From: Candidatus Saccharimonadota bacterium
GTDB taxonomy: Bacteria; Patescibacteriota; Saccharimonadia; Saccharimonadales; Saccharimonadaceae
NCBI GenBank assembly: GCA_017519305.1
Contig: JAFWSN010000002.1
Span: forward strand, 1-64,000
Direction of reading: 5' to 3'
DNA: 64,000 bases
Position 1 is the first letter of the stretch, and each line of letters opens with the position of its first letter. The translations under genes and the position numbers were made by a program. Positions 16,553 through 24,775 of this stretch are shown piece by piece. The notes below the pieces were generated by a model. The model was not told the DNA's origin. It made no database searches and saw only the letters and a list, made by a program, of their open reading frames with translations.

Positions 16553-16900
16553 ATGAGAGTAAAACGCGGCGTGGCTGCTCACGCAAAACACAAGAAGATT
16601 TTAACCGCTGCTAAAGGCATGCAACATGCCCGTACCCGCAGCTTCCGCTTAGGTAAACAAGGTGTAATCAAAGCTCTTCGCTATTCTTACCGCGATCGTC
16701 GCAACAAGAAACGCGACCTCAGAGCTCTCTGGATTACCCGTATTAACAACGCTTCCCGCAATCTTGGAGTTTCTTACTCTCAATTGATCGCTGGTATGAA
16801 GGCCAAAAACATCAACTTGGACCGCAAAGTTCTCGCTGATCTCGCTGTTAATAATCCAAAAGCTTTTGAACAAATTGTTAACATGGTAAAGGAGAAATAA
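16553..16900 (+). CDS. rplT: Ribosomal protein bL20
   Basis: 115-aa early-assembly 50S protein ([20 protein letters not shown]..., with [20 protein letters not shown]). Length is typical. It starts 2 bases after rpmI and ends 1 base before rpmB, so the three are translated from one message. The ribosome binding site AGGAGTTTAATC overlaps the rpmI stop. Confidence 0.96.
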   Translation: MRVKRGVAAHAKHKKILTAAKGMQHARTRSFRLGKQGVIKALRYSYRDRRNKKRDLRALWITRINNASRNLGVSYSQLIAGMKAKNINLDRKVLADLAVNNPKAFEQIVNMVKEK

Positions 16901-16901
16901 T

Positions 16902-17111
16902 ATGGCTATCTGTGAAGTTACCGGCAAAGGTAAAATGTACGGCCACAACGTATCATTCTCCCAACGCCATACCCGCAAAGTTTTCAAACCAAACGTATCC
17001 AAGAAAACCCTTGTGATCAATGGTCAAAAGATTAAATGCAACGTTTCCGCCTCCGCTCTTCGTACTTTGAAGAAAAAAGGCCTCATTGAGTCAAAGAAAA
17101 CTAGCAAATAA
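16902..17111 (+). CDS. rpmB: Ribosomal protein bL28
   Basis: 69-aa 50S protein beginning MAICEVTGKGKMYGHNVSFS with the usual KKTLVINGQKIKCNVSASALRTLKKKGL end. AAAGGAGAAATAAT precedes the ATG. It is joined to the infC-rpmI-rplT operon, whereas in many bacteria rpmB sits elsewhere (with rpmG), so this arrangement is lineage-specific. A bidirectional terminator follows at 17122-17158. Confidence 0.95.
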   Translation: MAICEVTGKGKMYGHNVSFSQRHTRKVFKPNVSKKTLVINGQKIKCNVSASALRTLKKKGLIESKKTSK

Positions 17112-17121
17112 GCAGCTCGGC

Positions 17122-17158
17122 TGCTAACAAAAAGCCACCCCGCTCAGGGTGGTTTTTT
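17122..17158. terminator. Bidirectional terminator between rpmB and RNase P RNA
   Basis: AGCCACCC-CGCTCA-GGGTGG with a T6 run on the plus strand and T5 on the minus strand. It can end both the ribosomal-protein operon and the convergent RNase P RNA. Confidence 0.85.
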
Positions 17159-17162
17159 GATA

Positions 17163-17488
17163 ATGAGCTCTCAGTAAGCCGGGTTCTGTAGCCAAAAGGC
17201 CGACAATCATCTATCTAGGCCATAAATTGCTCTATGGCTCGAGCGGTAAACGTGCGTCCTCGAGTCAAGGCTAATAGCACTCCTTGCAACCGGTAGGGTT
17301 TGCCGCCAGAGCGTATCGCTACACCCTGCTGTGGGCTCTTACCCCACTCTTTTCACCATCGCCTGTAAAGGCAGTTTTGTTTCTGTGGTACTTTCCCTAT
17401 TCTTACGAACGGTCGCCGTTAGCGACTACCGTACTCTGTGTTGCCCGGACTTTCCTCTTCAAAAGAAGCGATTGTCTTTCGAGCTCCC
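17163..17488 (-). ncRNA. rnpB: RNase P RNA (catalytic RNA component)
   Basis: Catalytic RNA that removes 5' leaders from pre-tRNAs. Read on the minus strand it contains GAGGAAAGTCCGGGC (P4 5' strand), ACAGNN-like CCTTTACAGGCGATGG, and the distal ACAGAACCCGGCTTACTGAG. The GAGCTC ends pair to form P1. Length is about 325 nt. Its 5' end touches the stop codon of the Nudix/RNase H gene, so its promoter (TGATAATAT region near 17495-17505) lies inside that coding sequence, or the RNA is processed from read-through. Confidence 0.93.
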
Positions 17489-18373
17489 CTATATATTATC
17501 ATATTCTGCGCGATTTTTTAATACCCTGTCAATCGCGAGATTCGCCTCTTTATCAGCTGCTGCATTCTGAAGCCTTGGTACATGGGTAAACACTGCCACG
17601 TCAAATCTCTTAAGTAACTCTTTAATCTCGTCATAAATCACCGAAATATCTTTATTCTTCACCTTAAAAATGCCGTTCATCTGGTTCACTACCATTAAAC
17701 TATCCGAGACGAAACGCACAGATTTGAAGCCAAGCTCAATTGCCTGCTCGATTCCCTCTTTAAGTGCATAATATTCCGCCACGCGTGAAGTAGCAAAACC
17801 GATAAACTCGCCGCCTCTCTTAATCACCTGGCCGTCCTCGCCCACAATATAGTAACCAATACCGGCCGCCCCTGGATTGCCTCTGGACGAACCGTCCACA
17901 TAGACCGTAGCCGAATTAACGGCACCACGGATATCGCCCTTACGAGCACCAGCCACCACGTGTTCATCTTCAATCTCTAGCACCGAAAGCGTGGCCGCAT
18001 CAAGCTTAATACCGCTCCCGACGTAATCTTTCAGGAATTTATAAGCCGAATAGCGATCACGCGGCTCTGGTTTAATCACCGACCCTTCAGAGGCCACTAC
18101 TACTTCATAAACAATATATAGATTGCTTAGCTGCGATGCCCCCTCTGGCGCGAGGAACGTAATTGCATCTTTAATCTTAATCGAAGAAACTGTTAATCCA
18201 GCATATTCAGACAAAGTCCTTACCATTGCCTCTTCTGGCTGCTCGCCAAAAGCAATCTTGCCGGTAGGAAGCTCCCAAAAAACCGGGGCCTCACTACGAC
18301 CACGGTACTTCTTAAAAACCAACACCCCGTTGGCATTTCGAATTATTCCTACAACTCTGATTCGTTGTTTCAT
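17489..18373 (-). CDS. Fusion of a degenerate Nudix domain with RNase HI
   Basis: Residues 1 to about 140 form a Nudix fold, but the Nudix box (38-60, GKIAFGEQPEE...RTLSEYAGL) has Thr53 and Tyr57 where metal-binding glutamates are expected, so hydrolysis is doubtful. Residues about 153-294 are an RNase HI domain that cleaves RNA in RNA-DNA hybrids; the four carboxylates are present as D160 (VDGSSRGNPG), E200 (AEYYAL), D224 (VSDS) and D274 (ADKEAN). The likely job is removal of R-loops and Okazaki primers, with the Nudix part as a binding module. The stop codon abuts rnpB. ATG 18373 has GGTGGG 3 bases upstream. Confidence 0.85.
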   Translation of the reverse strand: MKQRIRVVGIIRNANGVLVFKKYRGRSEAPVFWELPTGKIAFGEQPEEAMVRTLSEYAGLTVSSIKIKDAITFLAPEGASQLSNLYIVYEVVVASEGSVIKPEPRDRYSAYKFLKDYVGSGIKLDAATLSVLEIEDEHVVAGARKGDIRGAVNSATVYVDGSSRGNPGAAGIGYYIVGEDGQVIKRGGEFIGFATSRVAEYYALKEGIEQAIELGFKSVRFVSDSLMVVNQMNGIFKVKNKDISVIYDEIKELLKRFDVAVFTHVPRLQNAAADKEANLAIDRVLKNRAEYDNI

Positions 18374-18394
18374 AGTCCCACCGTTTAGTCTAAG

Positions 18395-18536
18395 GAACCC
18401 TACCAGCCTGTTTTCCCCGTAATATATACAAGGTGGGTAAAATCTTATGCGCAGCTTCCTCGGAAGCTCACCACGAAATCCCTATAACATGATTATTCAG
18501 GAAAATCATGTTGCCGATAGGGCTACTTTTATTATA
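18395..18536 (-). ncRNA. Structured leader or small RNA upstream of the Nudix/RNase H gene
   Basis: A TGG-TATAAT element (18531-18536) would start an RNA near 18524. It opens with a CCCTAT...ATAGGG stem extended by AACATGATT/AATCATGTT around a CGGC bulge, and continues with an AGCTTCC/GGAAGCT hairpin (about 18450-18467) flanked by GTGG/CCAC. It runs into the leader of the gene at 18373. It may be a 5' regulatory leader or an independent RNA. The hairpin superficially resembles SRP domain IV but lacks its GGAA loop and AGCAGC side. Confidence 0.45.
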
Positions 18537-19152
18537 CCATACCGCCGCCGGTAATTATGATGAAGAAATCTAAAACTCCATTAATACCGCCGATCATAAT
18601 ATACGAGAAGAAATTACCCCCTACCAATATTAAAAGATACACCAACATAATGCCAAACGTCTCCATAGAGGTTAAAAATTCCCTCACCCCATCTGGAGAG
18701 ATTGCGTATAAGATTCTCGAGCCATCAAGCGGCGGAATTGGCAACAGATTGAAAATCATGAAACCCAGATTAATATGCGTAAATTTCAAAGCGATATCAT
18801 TGTACCCACCAAATCTAAAAATCAGAAAACCGATAAAAGCTAAGATAAAGTTCATTAGCGGACCAGCCAAAGCTACTAAAGCCATCCCCCACTCCTTGCC
18901 TTTTAGGTTTCTTGGATTAACTGGTACCGGCTTTGCCCCACCAAATACTGGCGCATTCATAAAATACAGCATCATCGGAAGCAATACAGACATAAATGGA
19001 TCTAAATGCTTCAACGGATTCAAGGTTAGACGACCATCTTCCTTAGCCGTTACATCGCCTAGCCAGTAAGCCATCACCCCGTGCGACAACTCATGCAAAA
19101 CCATCGAAAAAAGAATGATGACTAGCGTGATTACCGCACCCGTAATATTCAT
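18532..19152 (-). CDS. M50 (site-2 protease family) membrane metalloprotease
   Basis: A polytopic intramembrane zinc protease, 206 aa. HELSH at residues 20-24 sits in the first membrane helix; the second motif LLPIPPLDGSRIL near 135-147 supplies the third zinc ligand Asp. It lacks PDZ and CBS domains and belongs to the short Rip3/YwhC-like branch. Substrates are unknown; such enzymes cleave membrane-bound regulators or remnant signal peptides. It follows the MBL-like gene after 1 base, last in the thrS-miaA-wHTH-MBL-M50 run. Confidence 0.88.
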   Translation of the reverse strand: MNITGAVITLVIILFSMVLHELSHGVMAYWLGDVTAKEDGRLTLNPLKHLDPFMSVLLPMMLYFMNAPVFGGAKPVPVNPRNLKGKEWGMALVALAGPLMNFILAFIGFLIFRFGGYNDIALKFTHINLGFMIFNLLPIPPLDGSRILYAISPDGVREFLTSMETFGIMLVYLLILVGGNFFSYIMIGGINGVLDFFIIITGGGMV

Positions 19153-19153
19153 A

Positions 19154-19603
19154 TTAGTTTAAGACCACAACCTCTTTAGTGGCTGGCAAAGAATCAAGGC
19201 TCTTTACTTTGAGCTTCTTGTCCATACGGGCAGTGAGCTTAAGCTCAGAGACCATACCATCAACATTCCCCATCGAGACGATGAGCTTTGGCTCAATCTC
19301 ACGAATAGCGCGAACCGAAGAAGTACAAAGAATATCAGAAACACCGAGGTCATCGAGACCTTCCTCAATACCATCAACAATACCAACATGTACACCACCA
19401 ACTTCTACATCGTAAATGGTCTTGCCGCTCTCTGTAGCAATACCACGAATCGTAGCTTCGCCAATTTCGAATTCGCCTGGGCCGGTAATCTTGCCAATCT
19501 CGAGACCAGCGTCAATCACAGCGTCTGCCACATTAAAAGTAATGGCACGGCTCTTAGTAATAATAGTTATTTCGTCTTGCTTTTTGCTCTCAATCTCAAA
19601 CAT
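19154..19603 (-). CDS. MBL-fold-like protein without the metal-binding motif
   Basis: 149-aa protein whose strands and the GPGEFEIGEATIRGIATE segment resemble the beta-lactamase-superfamily proteins that are frequent in CPR genomes. The HxHxDH metal site is absent, so it is unlikely to be a hydrolase and may be a binding or structural protein. It lies between the winged-helix gene (2-base gap) and the M50 protease (1-base gap). AGGAGGTAA precedes ATG 19603. Family assignment is tentative. Confidence 0.6.
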   Translation of the reverse strand: MFEIESKKQDEITIITKSRAITFNVADAVIDAGLEIGKITGPGEFEIGEATIRGIATESGKTIYDVEVGGVHVGIVDGIEEGLDDLGVSDILCTSSVRAIREIEPKLIVSMGNVDGMVSELKLTARMDKKLKVKSLDSLPATKEVVVLN

Positions 19604-19605
19604 CT

Positions 19606-20217
19606 TTACCTCCTTTGTTTAATAATTCCATCTGGATCGACAATTTCGGCCACTTCCATCTCAAGCACATCCAAGATGAACCTGTCCCTCACACTCTTAC
19701 GATAAATGAAATCATCGCTCGAAATGATGGCATAGTTAAGTGGCTTGCCTTGTTTCTTTTCAACAATTTCAGCCCACCTGGACAACTTTTTTGTCTTGTC
19801 GTCACCAATAATTAAAAGATCCAAACCTTCTTGGCCCGGCAAACGATTCGTTACAACAAGGCCGCGCAAATATTTTTTCACTGGGCGAATATATTCTTCC
19901 CAAGTACTCTCGCGCACGTCTTTCTCCCTAGAAAGATCGACCTTCTTCGAGAAAATATCAGTCATTGGGCGATAAAAAGGATGCTTATTGTTAGCAGAAT
20001 AATAAACTTTATTATCAAAAGTTTCGTTTTTGATAATTCCAATACTCTCAAGATTTAGAAGTTCACGACGAACTGAATTAATTTGTTCTTCAATTACCCG
20101 TGTCATCTCACGCACATAAAACGATTTTCCCGGATTTTCAAAAAATAGTTTTAGTAGCTTTGCTCGGGTCTTTGAACCGAACAATTTTTCTACCGGCGTG
20201 CTATCTTCTCTGCTCAT
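19606..20217 (-). CDS. Winged-helix protein with a nucleotidyltransferase-like C-terminus
   Basis: 203 aa. Residues about 8-85 look like an ArsR-type winged helix (LFGSKTRAKLLKLFFENPGKSFYVREM, then VRRELLNLESIGIIKNE as recognition helix and wing). Residues about 110-195 resemble a minimal nucleotidyltransferase fold with a GLDLLIIGDD strand, but catalytic GS/DxD motifs are not clear. This wHTH plus NTase-like layout is recurrent in CPR and archaea, of unknown function; a transcriptional role is inferred. It overlaps the end of miaA by 17 bases. Confidence 0.65.
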   Translation of the reverse strand: MSREDSTPVEKLFGSKTRAKLLKLFFENPGKSFYVREMTRVIEEQINSVRRELLNLESIGIIKNETFDNKVYYSANNKHPFYRPMTDIFSKKVDLSREKDVRESTWEEYIRPVKKYLRGLVVTNRLPGQEGLDLLIIGDDKTKKLSRWAEIVEKKQGKPLNYAIISSDDFIYRKSVRDRFILDVLEMEVAEIVDPDGIIKQRR

Positions 20218-21007
20218 CTTGTATATATTTTATCACGTATGGATAAATTTTTTCAAGCGGCAGCCAATTTATTTCCGGAGTACGTTTAAACCAAGTAAGC
20301 TGACGTTTAGCTAAGTGCCAATCGTCGTACACAAATAATTCCTTAGCCCGCTCCAAACTGATCTCCCCTTCCAAATATTGCCAAACAAACTGATAGATAT
20401 TACTCTTCATCGCCTGGGATCCCCAACCGTATTTCGAGACAAGTTTTTTAGTCTCTTCATAAAGTTCCGGACAAAACATTTGTTCAGCCCTAAGTTTTAA
20501 TCTCTCTCTTAAAATGTCCGGCTCAGTTTTTACGCCAATCAATAAATAATTTGAACAAAGCTCCTTACGGTCCGTCATTTCCATTTCGTTGTCTTTGCGA
20601 TGATGCGGATTAACATCACTTCTCACACCATCATCCGGGCCAAAATGGTAATCGTAAACTAGGGCGTCGATATAGAGGCCAGTACCGCCCACAATCATCG
20701 GCACATGCCCACGCGCCTGAATCTCAGCGATTTTCTCTTCGGCATAAGCTTTCCAATCTGCCACCGTAAAACGTTCCCCTGGTTCCACCAAATCTATGCC
20801 AAAATGCGGCACACCATCTTGCTCCTCGAGAGAAGGCTTAGCAGTGCCAATATCCATCCCCTTATAAATCGCACGAGAGTCAGCCGAAATAATCTCGCCA
20901 CCAATCTCTTTGGCGATCTTAATCGACACACCAGTCTTGCCCGAGCCAGTCGGGCCAAGAATGACAATTACCTTATTTGAGGTTAAGGAGGTAGTTTTCG
21001 AGCTCAT
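20201..21007 (-). CDS. miaA: tRNA dimethylallyltransferase
   Basis: Transfers a dimethylallyl group to N6 of A37 in tRNAs that read UNN codons. P-loop GPTGSGKT at 18-25, then SADSRAIYKGMDIGTAKP and VPHFGIDLVEPGERFTVADW, with GGTGLYIDALVY (prenyl-tunnel region) near 106-117. At 268 aa it is shorter than the usual 300 or more, with the C-terminal part trimmed. It overlaps thrS by 35 bases and the next gene by 17, so translation is coupled. Confidence 0.93.
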   Translation of the reverse strand: MSSKTTSLTSNKVIVILGPTGSGKTGVSIKIAKEIGGEIISADSRAIYKGMDIGTAKPSLEEQDGVPHFGIDLVEPGERFTVADWKAYAEEKIAEIQARGHVPMIVGGTGLYIDALVYDYHFGPDDGVRSDVNPHHRKDNEMEMTDRKELCSNYLLIGVKTEPDILRERLKLRAEQMFCPELYEETKKLVSKYGWGSQAMKSNIYQFVWQYLEGEISLERAKELFVYDDWHLAKRQLTWFKRTPEINWLPLEKIYPYVIKYIQDEQRR

Positions 21008-22730
21008 CTAATTTAACTTTCTCCTCCTTATCACGTAGTCTTACCGACACCTCACCGTTTTCTGCATCTTTTGGACCAACAATCAGGAGTGCTGGAATCT
21101 TGTATTCGGTAGCACGCTTAATCTTCTTGCCAAGAGAATCAGCTGAATTATCAACTGAATACCTTAGCTCGCTATTCTTGATTGGATCGTTCAAAACAAT
21201 CTTCTTCAAGATTTCTTCAACCTTATCAGCATAATCATTGGCAGCTTCGTTCACAGTCAAGACTCTTACCTGTTCTGGAGCCATCCAGAATGGGAACCAA
21301 CCAGCCGTGTGTTCAATGTAAACGCTGAGGAAGCGCTCGATTGAACCAATCAAAGCACAGTGAATCATGATTGGAGTCTTCTTAGTGCCATCAGCAGCAG
21401 TGTACTCGAGGCCAAAACGCTCAGGCATAGCGTAATCAAGCTGTACCGTAGCAAGTTGCCATTCACGGCCCAAGGCATCCTCGGCCATAAAGTCCATTTT
21501 CGGACCATACATAGCAGCTTCACCGAGACCAATGAAATAATCCATCTTAAACTTCTCTGCCATCTTTTGGATCGAATTCTGAGCCTTCTCCCACATTTCT
21601 GGATCACCGATATAGCCATCGCCATCATCGCGAAACGACAACCTGAGTCTTAGCTTCATGCCAATACGAGAGTACAAATCTTTAGCCGATTCGATCAACT
21701 CACCAAACACACCTTCAACCTGTTCGTCAGTACAGAACACGTGTGAATCGTCCTGAGTGATTGAGCGTACACGAGAAAGGCCACCGAGCTCGCCCTTGCG
21801 TTCATCACGGTAGACCATCGTCGTCTCAAGATACTTGATTGGAAGTTCCTTATAAGAACGTGGCAAACTAGCAAAGATTTGGCTGTGATGTGGGCAGCTC
21901 ACCGGTTTTACGGCGAGTTCATCACCAGATTCTGAGCTGGTAAAGCGAAGTAATTCTGGGAATTTCTCAAAATGACCAGAGGTCTTGTAGAGGTCAACGT
22001 TAGCAATGTGTGGAATACAAACCTTCTTATAGCCACAGCGCAAGCGATAGCCCTGAGTAAAATCATTAAGCACATCGCGAAGAACCGTACCCCTAGGAGT
22101 AAAGAGCGGCAAACCAGCACCGACTAAGTCTGAGAAGCAGAACAAATCCATTTCCTTACCAAGTTTGCGGTGGTCACGAGCCTTAGCCTCTTCTTGTTGT
22201 TTGAGGTAAGCGTCTAGTTCTTCCTGGGTCTCAAAGGCTACGCCATAGATACGAGTGAGCATTTCGCGCTTCTCATCACCGCGCCAGTAAGCACCAGCTA
22301 CGCGGATGAGCTTAAACGCGCCAATCTCTTTCATTGATTCTACGTGTGGACCCTTGCAAAGGTCGGCAAAAAGCACCTTACCATCTGGGGTAACCATATC
22401 ATAAAAAGAGATTTGTTCACCTTCTGGCAAATCATTAATCAGCTCAACTTTATACTTTTGACCATTTTCCTTAGCCCAAGCAAGTGCATTCTCGCGGGAT
22501 TCTTTCCTGCGGACCATCTTGCAGCCCTGCGCAATAATACCGCGCATCTTTTTCTCAATCTTAGCTAAATCAGCATCAGAAACCTTGGTATCACCAAAAT
22601 CAATATCATAGTAAAAACCGTTGTCGATTGAAGGGCCTACCCCAAATGTTGTTGTAGGATAAAGCTCCCGTACCGCAGCAGCAAGTACATGACTAAGCGT
22701 ATGTCGCATTTTTTCTATTTTTTCTTCCAT
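20973..22730 (-). CDS. thrS: Threonyl-tRNA synthetase lacking the TGS domain
   Basis: Charges tRNA-Thr. The 585-aa chain begins directly at the second-additional (editing) domain (MRHTLSHVLAAAVRELYP), so the N-terminal TGS domain of about 60 residues is absent. The class II core is complete: zinc-site KPVSCPHHSQIF, motif 2 YRDERKGELGGLSRVRSITQDDSH, motif 3 region GSIERFLSVYIEH, and the anticodon-binding domain (residues about 480-585). A TGG-TATAAT promoter lies about 25 bases upstream and AAAGGATAAAGC precedes the ATG. No T-box is seen before it. Confidence 0.94.
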   Translation of the reverse strand: MEEKIEKMRHTLSHVLAAAVRELYPTTTFGVGPSIDNGFYYDIDFGDTKVSDADLAKIEKKMRGIIAQGCKMVRRKESRENALAWAKENGQKYKVELINDLPEGEQISFYDMVTPDGKVLFADLCKGPHVESMKEIGAFKLIRVAGAYWRGDEKREMLTRIYGVAFETQEELDAYLKQQEEAKARDHRKLGKEMDLFCFSDLVGAGLPLFTPRGTVLRDVLNDFTQGYRLRCGYKKVCIPHIANVDLYKTSGHFEKFPELLRFTSSESGDELAVKPVSCPHHSQIFASLPRSYKELPIKYLETTMVYRDERKGELGGLSRVRSITQDDSHVFCTDEQVEGVFGELIESAKDLYSRIGMKLRLRLSFRDDGDGYIGDPEMWEKAQNSIQKMAEKFKMDYFIGLGEAAMYGPKMDFMAEDALGREWQLATVQLDYAMPERFGLEYTAADGTKKTPIMIHCALIGSIERFLSVYIEHTAGWFPFWMAPEQVRVLTVNEAANDYADKVEEILKKIVLNDPIKNSELRYSVDNSADSLGKKIKRATEYKIPALLIVGPKDAENGEVSVRLRDKEEKVKLDELENYLLNLK

Positions 22731-22798
22731 GCTTTATCCTTTCTTTTTATCTGATAATTATACCACAATCTTGGCGTTCTCACAAAAATTGTCCCAAG

Positions 22799-22831
22799 AA
22801 AAAGAGCCCTACAACTGTAGGACTCTTTTAA
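22799..22831 (-). terminator. Terminator of the gene at 22841-23482
   Basis: Minus-strand AAGAGTCCTACA-GTTG-TAGGGCTCTT followed by TTTC. It closes a single-gene unit. Confidence 0.75.
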
Positions 22832-22840
22832 ATAGAAGCT

Positions 22841-23482
22841 TTACCAAGTCCGGTCGTAAAAGATTAGGCCCGATCGCCACAGAACAACTTTCGAGTCTCT
22901 TAGTACAACCCAACAAGACCGCCACGGTGCTCTTTCGTTTATTGCACGATTATATTCGCGCTTAGTAGCCTCCTCAAACAGGCGCATTGAACACTGTCGC
23001 GTAAATGACGATACGATGTATGCCAAAATCATGATACCCCATATCACATTGGCTGCTACAGCAAAACGATCCCCCCTGACATAACCGCTAACAACAAAGT
23101 ACACCGTCACGATTTCAATCAAACAGAGCACAGCCTTAATAAGGATATTCCATCTAAGCGCCCGACGCTTTGACTCCTTTAGCCGTTCCATTATAAACTC
23201 GGCCACCGTATCCATTTGTCCAGCACTAGCAGCGTCTAAAATGCTTTTTATTACATTTTCCCTCGTCTCATCATCAAAACAAATATCGCCGCCGCCATAA
23301 AACTTCAAAAGATAAGAAATCCTGTCCCGATCAGCATCCAGTTTTTTTCGGCGTCGCTTCACTTTCTTGATAATCGCATCAGCACTTTTGCCCTGTTTCA
23401 AGAGATCGTAAACCTCTTCAAAGTTAGCAGAGTATTGCTTGGAAATTCTCCTCGCCTGATCGATCTTGCTAATTTCCCCCAT
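22841..23482 (-). CDS. Orphan two-helix membrane protein with an N-terminal helical domain
   Basis: 213 aa from the ATG at 23482, chosen because GAGGTG lies 6 bases upstream; an ATG 9 bases earlier is too close to it. The first 50 residues are a charged helical domain (NFEEVYDLLKQGKSADAII, then KKVKRRRKKLD), related to the start of the next gene upstream. Two membrane helices follow near residues 105-125 and 130-150. I recognise no family. It stands alone between a promoter (TGGACT, 17 bases, TATAAT at 23552-23557) and a terminator. Confidence 0.65.
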   Translation of the reverse strand: MGEISKIDQARRISKQYSANFEEVYDLLKQGKSADAIIKKVKRRRKKLDADRDRISYLLKFYGGGDICFDDETRENVIKSILDAASAGQMDTVAEFIMERLKESKRRALRWNILIKAVLCLIEIVTVYFVVSGYVRGDRFAVAANVIWGIMILAYIVSSFTRQCSMRLFEEATKREYNRAINERAPWRSCWVVLRDSKVVLWRSGLIFYDRTW

Positions 23483-23551
23483 TTCATTCACCTCTTTTCT
23501 TAATTTGCGTTTTGGTTGAATAAAAAAATCACCAAAAAAATACTTACGTAT

Positions 23552-23580
23552 ATTATAACATAAAAACTATCAAAAGTCCA
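23552..23580 (-). promoter_or_regulatory. Extended -10 promoter of the 22841-23482 gene
   Basis: TGGACT (23575-23580), 17 bases, TATAAT (23552-23557), with TTTTTATGT immediately before the -10. The same TTTTTATGT-TATAAT element serves the genes at 24776 and 25541. Confidence 0.75.
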
Positions 23581-23587
23581 GACAAAA

Positions 23588-23620
23588 AGAGCCCCGCTCA
23601 TCTGAGCGGGGTCTCTCCAA
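23588..23620 (-). terminator. Terminator of the gene at 23630-24661
   Basis: Minus-strand ACCCCGCTCA-GAT-GAGCGGGGCT with TTTTTG; a strong 10-bp stem. Confidence 0.85.
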
Positions 23621-23629
23621 AGGTAAAGT

Positions 23630-24661
23630 TCAAGGTGACATCACATTCCGAATCGCATGACGACGACGCGAACGCCTCATGGCGTGTTCGAAACCGCGTA
23701 AATCATTCCAGATTAAGGCAAACGTAGCTCTGCAAAGGAAGCGCAGCCAAGCAAGCCAAAACAACATTAAGCCTGCAGCCTTAATCGATTCTTCAATGCG
23801 CACAAAATGAATGTAGAAACTTGTTACGGCAAGTCCAGTGGCAAAAGCAACGCCAAAAGCGACCACATAGCACCCATTCAGAAAACCATCCGTACGCCTT
23901 TTGACATACTCCGGGTCGCTATCGCCGTAATACATCCGTACAATTCGGCAATGCGATTCAACGCTGGCTTCCTTCTGCTCTGTCTTTTTTGAAGCCTGCA
24001 CTCTTTCTTTTTCGAGCTTCATCGCTGTTTTAGTGCCAAATATCCATTCCAACTTTTCATAACTCATACCCTTAGACCCATGCACATAGCATCGTTTAAC
24101 AAGCGCATTCACCAGTGGGCTAAAGATCACCTTCGGCACCGTCATCACATAGTCCCTCTCGTTTTTCATATCCTTACGAACCTCAACGGCAAGAAGGAAG
24201 CCCACACTAATCAAGGCAAGAAGAAACATCATGACTATTATGCTCAGGGACGACAAAAACGGCAAACACATAGACGCACTAAATCCGAAGAACATTGGCG
24301 GACAAAATAACACAGTTAGTACCGTAGTATTAAACACTCTCAGCAAATCGTCAGTGAAATATAAGTCGCCATAGCTCCTCATAATACGACGCCGACGCCG
24401 ATTCTCTTCGTTATACTTACGTGCACGCTCATTAAGTCTCGCCACATGCCTAGCCTTTTGACGACTAGACAATTCTTTGAACCACCTCGTAATCCTCTTG
24501 ACTATTCCCTCTGTTTCCGTTAGATTTACTTTCTTCTCTTTCTTCTTCAGTAGCCTTACTGTCTTCCCTGGACTAACTCCATAATCGAGTAGCTTCCGCA
24601 CGTCGTCAACATCGAAACCGTGATTATTCGCTAGCTCAGTCGCTAATTCATAGTTCTGCAA
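23630..24661 (-). CDS. Orphan four-helix membrane protein, 343 aa
   Basis: Start set at TTG 24661, 7 bases after AGGAGG; the GTG 9 bases upstream overlaps that site. The N-terminal 45 residues (FDVDDVRKLLDYGVSPGKTV, then RLLKKKEKK) align with those of the 22841-23482 protein. A basic segment follows, then two hydrophobic pairs (about residues 110-160 and 260-320) separated by a soluble, charged domain. The C-terminus is very basic (RRSRRRHAIRNV). No family is recognised. It is monocistronic with its own promoter (TATAAT at 24703-24708, preceded by TGA) and terminator. Confidence 0.65.
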   Translation of the reverse strand: MQNYELATELANNHGFDVDDVRKLLDYGVSPGKTVRLLKKKEKKVNLTETEGIVKRITRWFKELSSRQKARHVARLNERARKYNEENRRRRRIMRSYGDLYFTDDLLRVFNTTVLTVLFCPPMFFGFSASMCLPFLSSLSIIVMMFLLALISVGFLLAVEVRKDMKNERDYVMTVPKVIFSPLVNALVKRCYVHGSKGMSYEKLEWIFGTKTAMKLEKERVQASKKTEQKEASVESHCRIVRMYYGDSDPEYVKRRTDGFLNGCYVVAFGVAFATGLAVTSFYIHFVRIEESIKAAGLMLFWLAWLRFLCRATFALIWNDLRGFEHAMRRSRRRHAIRNVMSP

Positions 24662-24730
24662 AAAACTCACCTCCTATTTTTAAGGTACTAATATATGAGG
24701 ACATTATATCATTAAACCCCTTAAACAAGA

Positions 24731-24766
24731 AAAAGCCCGCTGGAAACCCAGCGAGCTTTAAAGGGA
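24731..24766 (-). terminator. Terminator of the gene at 24776-25402
   Basis: Minus-strand AGCTCGCTGG-GTTT-CCAGCGGGCT followed by TTTTC. Confidence 0.85.
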
Positions 24767-24775
24767 GTTTTTGAC

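Noticed and set aside
17284-17589. Plus-strand frames across 17284-17589
   Set aside because: They are antisense to RNase P RNA and the RNase H gene end, without start signals.
18440-18480. AGCTTCC/GGAAGCT hairpin as SRP (4.5S) RNA
   Set aside because: It lacks the GGAA tetraloop and the AGCAGC asymmetric-loop strand of SRP domain IV, and the flanks do not pair as SRP does.
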